Part shown: positions 26,732-35,500 of the stretch, piece after piece
Layout of the letters: each line of letters opens with the position of its first letter
Numbering within the stretch: position 1 is the first letter of the stretch
From: Rhodococcus coprophilus NBRC 100603
GTDB lineage: Bacteria > Actinomycetota > Actinomycetes > Mycobacteriales > Mycobacteriaceae
NCBI RefSeq assembly: GCF_001895045.1
Contig: NZ_BDAM01000010.1
Span: forward strand, 369,297 to 433,296
Direction of reading: 5' to 3'
Length of the DNA stretch: 64,000 nt
Notes under the pieces: generated by a model
Seen by the model: the letters and a program-made list of their open reading frames with translations, nothing else
Told to the model about the DNA's origin: nothing
Database searches by the model: none
Translations under genes and position numbers: made by a program

Positions 26732-27937
26732 CTAGGTGACTGCTCCCGCGGTCTTGAGCTCGATGATGCGTTCCCAGTCCAGTCCGAGCTCCAGAAGGAT
26801 CTCCTCCGTCTGGGCAGCGAACTCCGGTGCCGGTCCGCTCTCGGGTGCGACCACGTCGAACTGCACGGGGTTGGCCACGAGCTCCAGTTCCCCGGCCTTG
26901 ACGATGTACTCGTTGGCCCGGACCTGGGGGTCGCTGACCACCTGGAGCGAATCCTGGATCGGTGCCCACGGTCCGGACAGGGTGCCGAAGCGCTGGATCC
27001 ATTCGCTCAGCGGCTTGCCGCCGATCACCTCACGGAGAATCGCCACGGCCTCGGCGGTGTTCTCACCGATCGACTCCGCATCCGCGAAGCGCGGGTCGTC
27101 GATCAGATCCGGCCGTTCGATGTGGCGGCACACGTCCGCCCAGAAACGACCGGGCTGGAGCATCACCAACGACACGTACCGGTCGTCCGCGGTCCGGTAG
27201 ACGCCCGACAACGGATTCCGCGGCGAGCCGTGGCCACCGGCCTTCGGCGCCTCCATGTGCCGGCCGAGGTGAGCCGACAAGGCGATCGTGTGACCCATGG
27301 CCCAGACACCGCTGCTCAGGAGCGAGACGTCGACGACGGAAGGCTCGCCGGTCCGTTCGCGCTTGAACAGCGCCGCTGCGATACCGCCGGCGAGGTTGGT
27401 GCCCGAGATGGTGTCGCCGAACGCCGGCCCGGGAGGAGCGATCATCCCTTCCGTTCCGTCCGGAGTGAGGGTCGCGGCGACACCGGCGCGTGCCCAGAAG
27501 GCAGTCATGTCGTAACCGCCCTTGTCGGATTCGACACCGCGCGGCCCGAGCGCACTGCCGCGCGCGTAGACGATCTTCGGGTTCACCGCGCGGATGTCGT
27601 CGACATCGATGTTCAGCTTGGTCCGCACCTTCGGCAGGAAGCTCGTGAGAAACACGTCGGCTCCGCGCACGAGATCGAGGAGCACTTCGCGGCCCTGCGG
27701 ATTCGAGATGTCCAGTCCGAGGCTGCGCTTCCCGCGGTTGGCGTGTTCCACGTTCGGGTTCGGGTCGCCCTCGACCCGCATGGTGCCGGTCTGCCGGAGA
27801 CCACGCTGCGGGTCGCCGGTCACCGCGTGCTCGATCTTGATGACGTCGGCGCCCCACTCGGCGAGCACCGCGCCCGCCGACGGGACGAAGCCGTACATCG
27901 CGACCTCGACGACACGAACTCCTTCGAGTGGCCTCAC
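26732..27937 (-). CDS. CaiB/BaiF-type family III CoA transferase
   Basis: 401-residue CoA transferase that should move CoA between carboxylic acids. Family marks include GADVIKIEH near residue 30, NRGKRSLGLD near 70, and the YDMTAFWARAGVA segment carrying the catalytic Asp. The GTG start at 27937 overlaps the ALDH stop (GTGA). It is placed to activate an acid made by that ALDH without spending ATP. Confidence 0.92.
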   Translation of the reverse strand: MRPLEGVRVVEVAMYGFVPSAGAVLAEWGADVIKIEHAVTGDPQRGLRQTGTMRVEGDPNPNVEHANRGKRSLGLDISNPQGREVLLDLVRGADVFLTSFLPKVRTKLNIDVDDIRAVNPKIVYARGSALGPRGVESDKGGYDMTAFWARAGVAATLTPDGTEGMIAPPGPAFGDTISGTNLAGGIAAALFKRERTGEPSVVDVSLLSSGVWAMGHTIALSAHLGRHMEAPKAGGHGSPRNPLSGVYRTADDRYVSLVMLQPGRFWADVCRHIERPDLIDDPRFADAESIGENTAEAVAILREVIGGKPLSEWIQRFGTLSGPWAPIQDSLQVVSDPQVRANEYIVKAGELELVANPVQFDVVAPESGPAPEFAAQTEEILLELGLDWERIIELKTAGAVT

Positions 27938-29430
27938 TTGACCACCACCGAGAATGCCTTCAACTGCTGGAACTCGGCCAGGCCCGCGGCGCCCATCTCA
28001 CGACCGATGCCGGACTGCTTGTAACCGCCGAACGGGACGTCCGGGCTGAAGTAGTTGCCGCCGTTGACGCTGAAGGTGCCGGTGCGGATACGACGCCCGA
28101 TGGCGATGCCGCGCTCGTCGTCCGCGCTGAGCACGCCACCCGAGAGGCCGTACTTGGAGTTGTTGGCGATTTCGACGGCGTGATCGTCGTCGTCGAACGG
28201 GATGACGGCGAGGACCGGACCGAAGACCTCTTCCTGCGCGATCTCGCTGTCCGGGTCCACATTTGCGAGCAGGGTCGGCTTGTAGAACCAGCCCGGATCC
28301 ACCTTCTCGCCGCCGGTGACGAGGGTCGCGCCCTCGTCGACGGCGCGCTTGACCATGGCGTCGATCTTCTCGCGCTGCTTCTCGCTGATGACCGGGCCCA
28401 TGTAGATCTTCGGGTCCGACGGATCACCGAACGGCACGTGCTGCATGACGCCGGCGACGTGCGCGACGATTTCGTCGTGCTTCGCCCGGGGCACGAGCAG
28501 GCGGGTGGTGAGAGCACAGCCCTGGCCCGCATGCGAGCAGATGCTGAAGGCCGCGAACTGGGCCGCAGTGGCGACGTCCGCGTCGTCGAGCACGATGAGT
28601 GCCGACTTGCCGCCGAGTTCGAGGAAGACCCGCTTGAGGGAGTCGGCTGCCGCCGCCATGATCTTCTTGCCGACCGGAGTCGATCCGGTGAAGGTGACCA
28701 CGTCGACGTCGGGATGGGTGGTCATCAGTTCACCGGGGGCGATCTGCGACGACGACAGGATGTTGACGACGCCTGCGGGAATGTCCGTGTGGTTCGCGAT
28801 GATCTCGGCGAGCGCCTGCGTCACGAGCGGAGTGTCGGGCGCGCCCTTGAGCACCACCGTGCAGCCCGCGGCAAGCGCGGCCGGCAGCTTCGCCATCGCC
28901 AGCTGGGTCGGGTAGTTGTAGGCGACGATCGCCGCGACGACGCCCGCTGCTTCCTTCTCCACCCAGCGGCGGTGAGGCTGTCCACGGAACTCGACCTCAC
29001 CCAGTTCCTCGGTGAACGAGGTCTTCCGGAGGAGTTCGGCGTAGTACTTCACGATCTCGATCGGTGCGTCGAGCTGGTTGCCGTGGGTCAGGATGCGCGG
29101 TGCGCCGACCTCGGCGATCGTCAGTTCGCGCAGCTCCTCGGCGTTGTCGCGCAGGGCCTGGTAGAGCTGGTCGAGGCAGGTTGCCCGGAACTCGGCATCC
29201 GTCGACCAGGTGGTGGTGTCGAATGCCCGGCGGGCCGCCTTGATGGCCGCTTCGGCCTCCTCGACTCCTGCGTCGGGAGCGTGACCGACGACGTCGCCGG
29301 TCGCGGGGTTGTAGGACGCGAACGTGCGCTCCGTGGTGACCAGCTCGCCGTCGATGAGCAGGCGCTTCGTCACACCGCTCGAAGTTGCGTCGTCGGCCAC
29401 GGCGGTCGACCCGTTGTCCTGCACTGACAT
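27934..29430 (-). CDS. NAD(P)-dependent aldehyde dehydrogenase
   Basis: 498-residue ALDH. The catalytic Glu region is ELGGKSALIV, the nucleophile is Cys in GQGCALTTRLLV, the cofactor loop is TFTGSTPVG, and EEVFGPVLAVI follows. It should oxidise an aldehyde to an acid in the cytosol. It is the first gene of a four-gene overlapping operon (ALDH, CoA transferase, thiolase-like/DUF35, thiolase). Paired operators lie 20-55 bases upstream of its start, between it and the divergent dioxygenase. Confidence 0.95.
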   Translation of the reverse strand: MSVQDNGSTAVADDATSSGVTKRLLIDGELVTTERTFASYNPATGDVVGHAPDAGVEEAEAAIKAARRAFDTTTWSTDAEFRATCLDQLYQALRDNAEELRELTIAEVGAPRILTHGNQLDAPIEIVKYYAELLRKTSFTEELGEVEFRGQPHRRWVEKEAAGVVAAIVAYNYPTQLAMAKLPAALAAGCTVVLKGAPDTPLVTQALAEIIANHTDIPAGVVNILSSSQIAPGELMTTHPDVDVVTFTGSTPVGKKIMAAAADSLKRVFLELGGKSALIVLDDADVATAAQFAAFSICSHAGQGCALTTRLLVPRAKHDEIVAHVAGVMQHVPFGDPSDPKIYMGPVISEKQREKIDAMVKRAVDEGATLVTGGEKVDPGWFYKPTLLANVDPDSEIAQEEVFGPVLAVIPFDDDDHAVEIANNSKYGLSGGVLSADDERGIAIGRRIRTGTFSVNGGNYFSPDVPFGGYKQSGIGREMGAAGLAEFQQLKAFSVVVK

Positions 29431-29449
29431 TCCGGCTCCTCACTTAAGT

Positions 29450-29485
29450 GGAAACATCATTCTCGTCAACGAGAATTATTTGCTC
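29450..29485. promoter_or_regulatory. Paired operator upstream of the ALDH operon
   Basis: GGAAACATCATTCTC (29450-29464, 9 of 12 consensus bases) and GAGAATTATTTGCTC (29471-29485, 10 of 12) start exactly 21 bp apart. Between them, ATTCTCGT and ACGAGAAT form a further perfect 8-bp inverted repeat. A third half-site, GAGAAC, begins at 29493. Confidence 0.55.
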
Positions 29486-29612
29486 TGTAACGGAGAACTC
29501 TAGCAATCGCGCCTTCGGGAAGATAGCCCGAAAGTGATGTGCGCCACGAGCCGTAACCCACGTTCACACACACCCTCGCCCTCACTCCGGGTCTTGCGAC
29601 CTGCAATTGCCC

Positions 29613-29627
29613 GAGAGTATGGTTCTC
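29613..29627. promoter_or_regulatory. Operator copy at the dioxygenase start
   Basis: GAGAGTATGGTTCTC matches GAGAAT-N3-ATTCTC at 10 of 12 positions, with its two changes symmetrical (a G on each side). It ends 21 bases before the GTG start of the dioxygenase. It would let the same regulator control the rightward 29.6-38.1 kb operon. Confidence 0.5.
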
Positions 29628-29648
29628 GCATCCGGAAGGGAGATTCTT

Positions 29649-30458
29649 GTGATTCAGACTACAGCCCTTACTCCATCGCTGGGCGTAGAAGTAACGGGCC
29701 TCGACAGCCTCGACGACGACCGTGTCGTCGCGCAGCTGCTCGAAGCACTCAAGTGGCGGGGGGTTCTGCTCATCCGCGGACTGAACCTCGACGACGATGC
29801 TCAACTGGCTTTCAGCCGCAAGCTCGGCAAGGTGGTGATGCCGGCACCGGGACAGGAGATCTTCACCGTCTCGCTCGATCCGGCCAAGACTCCGTCGGCC
29901 GAGTACCTCAAGGGCACGTTCCACTGGCACATCGACGACACCACCAACGACGTGCCGGCGAAGGCCACCACTCTCAGCGCCCGGCACGTGGCGATGGTCG
30001 GCGGAGGCACTGAATTCGCGAGCACCTACGCGGCATACGAGAATCTCCCCGAGCACGAGAAGAAGCGCTACGAAGGTCTGCGCGTCGTGCACAGCTTCGA
30101 AGCCGCACAGCGTCTCGTCCATCCGGATCCGTCCGAGGAGCTGGTCGCACGGTGGCGTGCCCTTCCGCCTCACGAGTCGTCCCTCGTCTGGGAGCGGAAC
30201 GACGGCCGGCGCTCGTTGGTCATCGGCGCCACCGCCGATCACATCGTCGGTATGCGCCCGGAGGAGAGCCGCGAACTCCTCGACGAATTGCTCGCGTGGA
30301 CAACGCAAGAGCGCTTCTGCTACACCCACGACTGGGCCGTCGGTGACCTTGTGGTGTGGGACAACACCGGAATGCTGCACCGCGCGCTGCCCTACGACCC
30401 GGCGTCCGAGCGCCTGATGCGCCGCACCACCATCGTCGGCGACGAGGCGTGGTCATGA
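29649..30458 (+). CDS. TauD/TfdA-family Fe(II)/2-oxoglutarate dioxygenase
   Basis: 269-residue non-heme iron oxygenase. The metal triad is visible as HxD (His94, Asp96 in WHIDD) and distal His244 in GMLHRALP. The 2-oxoglutarate-binding Arg is in the ERLMRRTT segment (about 255-259). The start is GTG 29649, preceded by GGAAGGGAG. An ATG at 29619 is less likely because it would overlap the operator copy. The enzyme hydroxylates, or oxidatively cleaves, a C-X bond of its substrate. It is the first of nine rightward genes, with the next start overlapping its stop (ATGA). Confidence 0.92.
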   Translation: MIQTTALTPSLGVEVTGLDSLDDDRVVAQLLEALKWRGVLLIRGLNLDDDAQLAFSRKLGKVVMPAPGQEIFTVSLDPAKTPSAEYLKGTFHWHIDDTTNDVPAKATTLSARHVAMVGGGTEFASTYAAYENLPEHEKKRYEGLRVVHSFEAAQRLVHPDPSEELVARWRALPPHESSLVWERNDGRRSLVIGATADHIVGMRPEESRELLDELLAWTTQERFCYTHDWAVGDLVVWDNTGMLHRALPYDPASERLMRRTTIVGDEAWS

Positions 30459-31159
30459 GGACCGCCGTCGTCACCGGAGGCAGTTCCGGAATCGGCCGGG
30501 CCATCGCCGAGCGCTTGCGCAAGGACGGGCACCGGGTCGCCGTACTCGATCTCAACCCCACCGGGGAGGAATTCGAATACAAGGTCGACGTCTCCGATCG
30601 CACGCAGGTCGACGCTGCTCTCGCCGAAATCCGCGCGGAACTCGGCCCCGTCACGATCCTCGTCAACGGCGCCGGGCTCGAGTTGTACAAGCGCTTCCAC
30701 AACATCGACTACGACACCTGGCAGAAGGTCGTCGCCGTGAACCTCGGCGGTGTCTTCCATTGCGTGCAGGCCGTACTGCCCGACATGCTCGAGGCCGGCT
30801 GGGGACGCATCGTCAACATCTCGTCGTCGAGCGCACAGTCGGGCCAGCAATTCATGTCCGCCTACGTGTCGTCCAAGGCCGGCGTCAACGGTCTGACCAA
30901 ATCGCTTGCCCTCGAGTACGGTCCCAGCGGCATCACCGTCAATGCTGTACCGCCGGGCTTCGTCGACACCCCGATGCTCCGCCGCTCCGAAGAAAAGGGA
31001 CTGCTCGGCGGAACCCTCGAGGATCACATCCAGCGCACCCCTGTCCGACGGGCCGGGAAGCCCGAAGACATCGCCGCCGCATGTTCTTTCCTGATCTCCG
31101 AAGAGGCCGGCTACATCACCGGTCAGATCCTCGGGGTCAACGGCGGACGCAACACCTAG
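30455..31159 (+). CDS. Short-chain dehydrogenase/reductase
   Basis: 234-residue classical SDR. It has the cofactor motif TGGSSGIG near the N-terminus, NGAG, the active-site Ser region ISSSSAQS, the YVSSK catalytic pair, and PGFVDTP. It should oxidise an alcohol or reduce a ketone using NAD(P). Translationally coupled to the dioxygenase, so it may oxidise the newly made hydroxyl group. Confidence 0.92.
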   Translation: MRTAVVTGGSSGIGRAIAERLRKDGHRVAVLDLNPTGEEFEYKVDVSDRTQVDAALAEIRAELGPVTILVNGAGLELYKRFHNIDYDTWQKVVAVNLGGVFHCVQAVLPDMLEAGWGRIVNISSSSAQSGQQFMSAYVSSKAGVNGLTKSLALEYGPSGITVNAVPPGFVDTPMLRRSEEKGLLGGTLEDHIQRTPVRRAGKPEDIAAACSFLISEEAGYITGQILGVNGGRNT

Positions 31160-31238
31160 ACCCGCTCCGGCCCCGCGAGGTGCCGGTTCCGCTCGGCCGG
31201 AAACCATCCGGCCGAAACACCGTCGAAAGGACATCTCC

Positions 31239-32099
31239 GTGGGACGTGTTGAAGGCAAGGTCGCGTTCATCACCGGCGCAGCTCGTGGCCAGGGCCGTAG
31301 TCACGCAGTCAAACTGGCATCCGAGGGCGCTGACATCATCGCCGTCGACATCTGCCGGAACATCGATTCGATGGGGTACGCCATGGCGACCCCGGAAGAT
31401 CTCGAAGAGACGGTCCGGCTCGTCGAGAAGGAAGGCCGGCGCATCGTCGCCGTCCAGGCCGACGTGCGTGAGGCCGCGCAGGTGAAGGCCGCCCTGGAAC
31501 AGGGTCTTGCCGAGTTCGGCAAGGTCGACATCGTCGTAGCCCAGGCGGGTGTCGCCGGCATGAAGGGCGAACCGCAGACGCAGGCATGGGCCGATGTCGT
31601 AGACACCAACCTCGTCGGCACCCTCAATGCGATCCATGCGGCGCTTCCGCACCTCGCCGAGGGTGGATCCATCATCGCGACCGGCTCGACGGCCGCCCTG
31701 ATGGATGTGGCCAAGGTCGACGTCCCCGGTAAGGATCTCGGTGGAGTCGCCTACGTGTTCTCCAAGCGTGCGATCGCTCAGCTCGTCCACGAACTGGCGA
31801 CACACCTCGCGCCGCGCAAGATCCGGGTCAACGCACTGCATCCCACCAACTGCAACACGGAGATGCTGCAGAGCGAGCCGATGTACCGCTCGTTCCGTCC
31901 GGACCTCGAGCACCCGACCCGCGCCGACGCCGAGCCTGTTTTCGGTGTCCAGCAGGCCATGCCGATCCCGTACATCGAGCCCGAAGACTCCAGCAACATG
32001 GTGCTCTTCCTCGCTTCCGACGAGTCGCGCTACGTCACCGGCATGCAGATGCGTGTCGACGGTGGTGGCTACCTGAAGTGGTACGACTTCCGCATCTGA
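31239..32099 (+). CDS. Mycofactocin-type SDR nicotinoprotein
   Basis: 286-residue SDR of the type that holds NAD tightly and re-oxidises through mycofactocin. The opening GRVEGKVAFITGAARGQGRSHA and VDICRNIDS, plus a ~30-residue insert after the cofactor strand (MATPEDLEETVRLVE), are typical of that subfamily. TGSTAALM and YVFSK form the active site. The start is GTG 31239 with GAAAGGA upstream. No mycofactocin biosynthesis genes (mftA-F) are in the window, so the cofactor must come from elsewhere in the genome. Confidence 0.9.
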   Translation: MGRVEGKVAFITGAARGQGRSHAVKLASEGADIIAVDICRNIDSMGYAMATPEDLEETVRLVEKEGRRIVAVQADVREAAQVKAALEQGLAEFGKVDIVVAQAGVAGMKGEPQTQAWADVVDTNLVGTLNAIHAALPHLAEGGSIIATGSTAALMDVAKVDVPGKDLGGVAYVFSKRAIAQLVHELATHLAPRKIRVNALHPTNCNTEMLQSEPMYRSFRPDLEHPTRADAEPVFGVQQAMPIPYIEPEDSSNMVLFLASDESRYVTGMQMRVDGGGYLKWYDFRI

Positions 32100-32184
32100 C
32101 CGTCACAACGTGCGAGAAAGTTCCCCGGCGGTCGTGGCAGCATCCGGGCGCCGACAAGTTCTCAACCCAACGGGAGGAAATATC

Positions 32185-32376
32185 GTGAAGGTGAAGGTCG
32201 ATCCCGAGCGTTGCCAGGGACACACCCTCTGCGCAATGGCGGCACCGGAGGTATTCGAACTGAGTGAAATCGACGGTCACGCCACAGCCGTCGTGGACGA
32301 AGTACCGGCCCATCTCGAGGAGGCAGTGCGGGAAGCCGCGCGGTCGTGCCCCGAGCAGGCCATTCAGATCTCCTGA
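32185..32376 (+). CDS. 3Fe-4S ferredoxin (P450 partner type)
   Basis: 63-residue ferredoxin. The cluster ligands are Cys10, Cys16 and Cys55 in the pattern CxxHxxC...CP, where His13 replaces the second Cys of 4Fe-4S proteins; this is characteristic of actinobacterial P450 ferredoxins. The start is GTG 32185 preceded by GGGAGGAAA. It lies 47 bases before the P450 and should donate electrons to it. No ferredoxin reductase gene is present in the window. Confidence 0.93.
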   Translation: MKVKVDPERCQGHTLCAMAAPEVFELSEIDGHATAVVDEVPAHLEEAVREAARSCPEQAIQIS

Positions 32377-32423
32377 CCAGCAGCGTTTCGAAGCCCCTCA
32401 ATCGAAGCGTCAGAGAGGAAACC

Positions 32424-33770
32424 ATGAGTGTCGACGACGTCGTTGCCGACAAATCCCACCGGACCCCGGTCTTCAATTTCGACCGGCACGCCGCCGACTA
32501 CCGCGAGAATTTCCTGCCGATCACGGAGGAAATGCAGTCCAAATGCCCCATGGCATGGTCGGACACCCACGGAGGCCACTGGGTCGCCGCGGGTAGCGAC
32601 GAGGTGTTCAACATCGTCCGTTCGCCCAACGTCTCCAACGACCACGACATCAAGGGTGTCCGTCGTGGTTACAAGGGCATCATGATCCCCACCGCCGAGC
32701 GCGCATCCGGCGTGCGCGGCGGCATCCTCGAGATGGACGATCCGGAGCATCGCGAGTTCCGGGCGCTCCTCAACCCGTATCTCTCCCCCGCAGCGATCCA
32801 GAAGTGGATCCCGATCATCGACGAGGTCGTGCAGGCCAGCATCGACGAGAAGATCGAAAGTGGGCGAATCGATTTCGTCGACGATCTCGCGAACATCGTG
32901 CCGGCGGTCATCACGCTGGCGATGCTCGGAGTCCCGATCAAGAAGTGGGAGGTGTACTGCGAACCGGTCCACGCGGCCATCTACACCCCGCCGGATTCCC
33001 CCGACATCGCACGCATCGGTGAGCTTCACCGCAACATGGGTATCGACCTGCTCACCAACCTGTTCGAGATCCGGGAGAACCCGCGCCCGGGCCTGATCAA
33101 CGCGATCGCCGACGTCGAGGTGCTCGGCGAGAAGCCCGACGACATGGAGTTGCTGGGCATCCTCAGCCTGCTCATCGGCGGCGGCTTCGACACCACCACC
33201 GCGCTGACCGCGCACGCACTCGAATGGCTGAGCGAGAACCCCACCGAGCGGACGCGTCTCAGCGACGAACGCGACGCCCTGCTCGACAGCGCCACCGAGG
33301 AGTTCCTGCGCTACTTCTCTCCGACACCCGGTGACGGACGAACCTTCTCTGCGGACTGCGAGTTCAGCGGCGCGCAGGTCAAAGAAGGCGAACGTGTCTG
33401 GCTGTCGTGGGCGATGGCCAACCGCGATCCGGCCCTGTTCGACGAGCCCAACTCGGTGGACATCGAGCGTAAGGGCAACCGCCACTTCAGTTTCGGATTG
33501 GGTGTGCACCGTTGCATCGGGTCGAACCTGGCACGGACGGTGTTCAAGCGGATGTTGATCGCCGTGTTCGATCGCATGCCGGATTACAAATGCGATGCGG
33601 AGAACACGGTTCACTACGACTCGATCGGAGTCATCCAGGGCATGCGGCATCTGCCCGCAACGTTCACGCCGGGCAAGCGGATCGGCCCCGGCCTCGACGC
33701 GACCCTGGAAAAGCTGCAGGTCCGTATCGACGAAGAGGGACTCGCAGCACCCATCACGGCAAAGAAGTAA
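32424..33770 (+). CDS. Cytochrome P450 monooxygenase
   Basis: 448-residue soluble bacterial P450. The I-helix oxygen-activation motif is GGGFDTTTA (Asp256, Thr257). The K-helix ExxR is Glu293-Arg296. The heme loop is FSFGLGVHRCIG with the axial Cys364. About 40 extra residues follow the usual end. ATG 32424 has GAGAGGAAACC upstream. It should hydroxylate a hydrophobic substrate with electrons from the adjacent ferredoxin. The family name cannot be assigned by eye. Confidence 0.94.
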   Translation: MSVDDVVADKSHRTPVFNFDRHAADYRENFLPITEEMQSKCPMAWSDTHGGHWVAAGSDEVFNIVRSPNVSNDHDIKGVRRGYKGIMIPTAERASGVRGGILEMDDPEHREFRALLNPYLSPAAIQKWIPIIDEVVQASIDEKIESGRIDFVDDLANIVPAVITLAMLGVPIKKWEVYCEPVHAAIYTPPDSPDIARIGELHRNMGIDLLTNLFEIRENPRPGLINAIADVEVLGEKPDDMELLGILSLLIGGGFDTTTALTAHALEWLSENPTERTRLSDERDALLDSATEEFLRYFSPTPGDGRTFSADCEFSGAQVKEGERVWLSWAMANRDPALFDEPNSVDIERKGNRHFSFGLGVHRCIGSNLARTVFKRMLIAVFDRMPDYKCDAENTVHYDSIGVIQGMRHLPATFTPGKRIGPGLDATLEKLQVRIDEEGLAAPITAKK

Positions 33771-33784
33771 GGACGCTCGGGTAA

Positions 33785-35500
33785 GTGGCTGACACAGCGG
33801 TGGTCGATCAGGAATCAGGGAAGGCTGGAACAGGGGAGACGGCGGCGAAAGCCTCCGGCCGTCCCCTCCCCCAGTTGACCCTGGAAAACAAGTTCTTCTG
33901 GAAATCGGGCGCGGACGGCCGGTTGCGGATACAGGAATGCGAGTCGTGCTCGGCTCTCATCCATCCTCCTCAGCCGATCTGCCGCTACTGCCGGGGGAAA
34001 CAGATGGGTGTGCGTGTCGTCTCGGGATACGCCATGCTCATCGGATTCACGGTCAACCACCGCTTCGGTCTGCCCGGGCTCCCCACTCCCTTCGTCATCG
34101 CGCAGGTCGCACTCGAAGAAGATCCCCGGGTGCGGCTGACGACCAACGCGATCGAGTGCGACGCAGAGCAACTCGAACTCGGTATGCGCATGGAAGTCGT
34201 CTTCGAAGCCGACGGCGACGTCTGGCTGCCGTTCTTCCGTCCGGTGGCGGAGCAGGGTGATCCTGCTCCGTTGCCGACGGACGAGATCGAGCCGGACCAG
34301 ATCCGTTTCCACATCCGTCCCCCCGTCACTCAGGAAAAATTCGAGGACAAGGTCGCCATCAGCGGCGTCGGCATGTCCGACATCGGACGCCGGATGATGG
34401 TCAACCCCATCGCCCTCACGATCCAGGCATGTGAGCGCGCCGTGGCCGACGCCGGCCTGACGATGGACGACATCGACGGCCTCTCCACCTACCCCGGCGC
34501 CGGACCCCTCGTCGGATTCGGAGAAGGCGGCGTCGGCGCCCTCGAATCCGCACTCGGTCTGCGCCCCACGTGGTTCAACGGCGGGCTCGAAACTCCCGGT
34601 CCCAGCGGCTCGGTGATCGCCGCGATGCTCGCGGTGGCGAGCGGGCTCGCCCGCCACGTGCTCTGCTACCGGACGCTGTGGGAGTCGACCTACAGCGAAA
34701 TGATGCGCTCCGGCGACATCACTCCGACGGGTGGGCGCACCACGAGCTGGATGATGCCGTTCGGTGCCAGCTCCGCGGCACACACCCTCGCCCAGAACGC
34801 CCAGCGGCACTTCCATCGCTACGGGACGACCCGCGAGACCCTCGGCTGGATCGCGCTGAACCAGCGTGCCAATGCCGCGCTCAACCCGACCGCGATCTAC
34901 AAGGATCCGATGACGATGGACGACTACCTGTCCGCACGTCTCGTGACCACTCCGTTCGGGCTCTACGACTGCGACGTCCCGTGCGACGGAGCCGTCGCCG
35001 TCATCGTCTCCGCAGCCGAAACCACCGGTGATCTCGCCAGGCCCGCGATCCGCGTCGAAGCGGTCGGAACGCAGATCGTCGAGCGAATCGAGTGGGACCA
35101 GAGCACCCTCACCCACGAGCCGCAGGTACTCGGTCCCGCCGCACACCTGTGGACGCGCACCGCGCTGCGTCCCGACGACGTCGACGTCGCCCAGCTCTAC
35201 GACGGATTCAGTTTCAACGCGTTGTCGTGGATCGAAGCACTGGGCTTCTGCGGGATCGGCGAATCGAAAGACTTCCTCGACGGCGGAAAGAACATCGCCC
35301 GCGACGGCATCCTCCCGCTCAATACGCACGGCGGTCAGCTGTCGCACGGCCGCACGCACGGCATGGGTCTCGTCCACGAGGCGGTCACCCAGCTGCGTGG
35401 CGAGGCCGGCGAGCGACAGGTGCGCGATGCGCGCGTCGCCGTCGTCAGCAGCGGCGGACTCACCCCGGGCAGCGCGATGTTGCTCCGGAGCGAGTCGTGA
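33785..35500 (+). CDS. DUF35 zinc-ribbon/OB-fold fused to Ltp2-like thiolase-fold domain
   Basis: 571 residues. The N-terminal ~150 form a DUF35 module with an intact zinc ribbon (Cys52, Cys55, Cys66, Cys69) and an OB-fold. From ~185 a thiolase fold follows. The thiolase nucleophile Cys is missing (the segment reads LETPGPSGS), the usual His motif is QLYDGF (Tyr472 in place of His), and the GHP.G loop is altered. In steroid catabolism, Ltp2 with the DUF35 domain of ChsH2 is a retro-aldolase with Tyr catalysis, so this looks like the same enzyme on one chain. GTG start at 33785; the stop overlaps the hydrolase ATG. Confidence 0.85.
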   Translation: MADTAVVDQESGKAGTGETAAKASGRPLPQLTLENKFFWKSGADGRLRIQECESCSALIHPPQPICRYCRGKQMGVRVVSGYAMLIGFTVNHRFGLPGLPTPFVIAQVALEEDPRVRLTTNAIECDAEQLELGMRMEVVFEADGDVWLPFFRPVAEQGDPAPLPTDEIEPDQIRFHIRPPVTQEKFEDKVAISGVGMSDIGRRMMVNPIALTIQACERAVADAGLTMDDIDGLSTYPGAGPLVGFGEGGVGALESALGLRPTWFNGGLETPGPSGSVIAAMLAVASGLARHVLCYRTLWESTYSEMMRSGDITPTGGRTTSWMMPFGASSAAHTLAQNAQRHFHRYGTTRETLGWIALNQRANAALNPTAIYKDPMTMDDYLSARLVTTPFGLYDCDVPCDGAVAVIVSAAETTGDLARPAIRVEAVGTQIVERIEWDQSTLTHEPQVLGPAAHLWTRTALRPDDVDVAQLYDGFSFNALSWIEALGFCGIGESKDFLDGGKNIARDGILPLNTHGGQLSHGRTHGMGLVHEAVTQLRGEAGERQVRDARVAVVSSGGLTPGSAMLLRSES

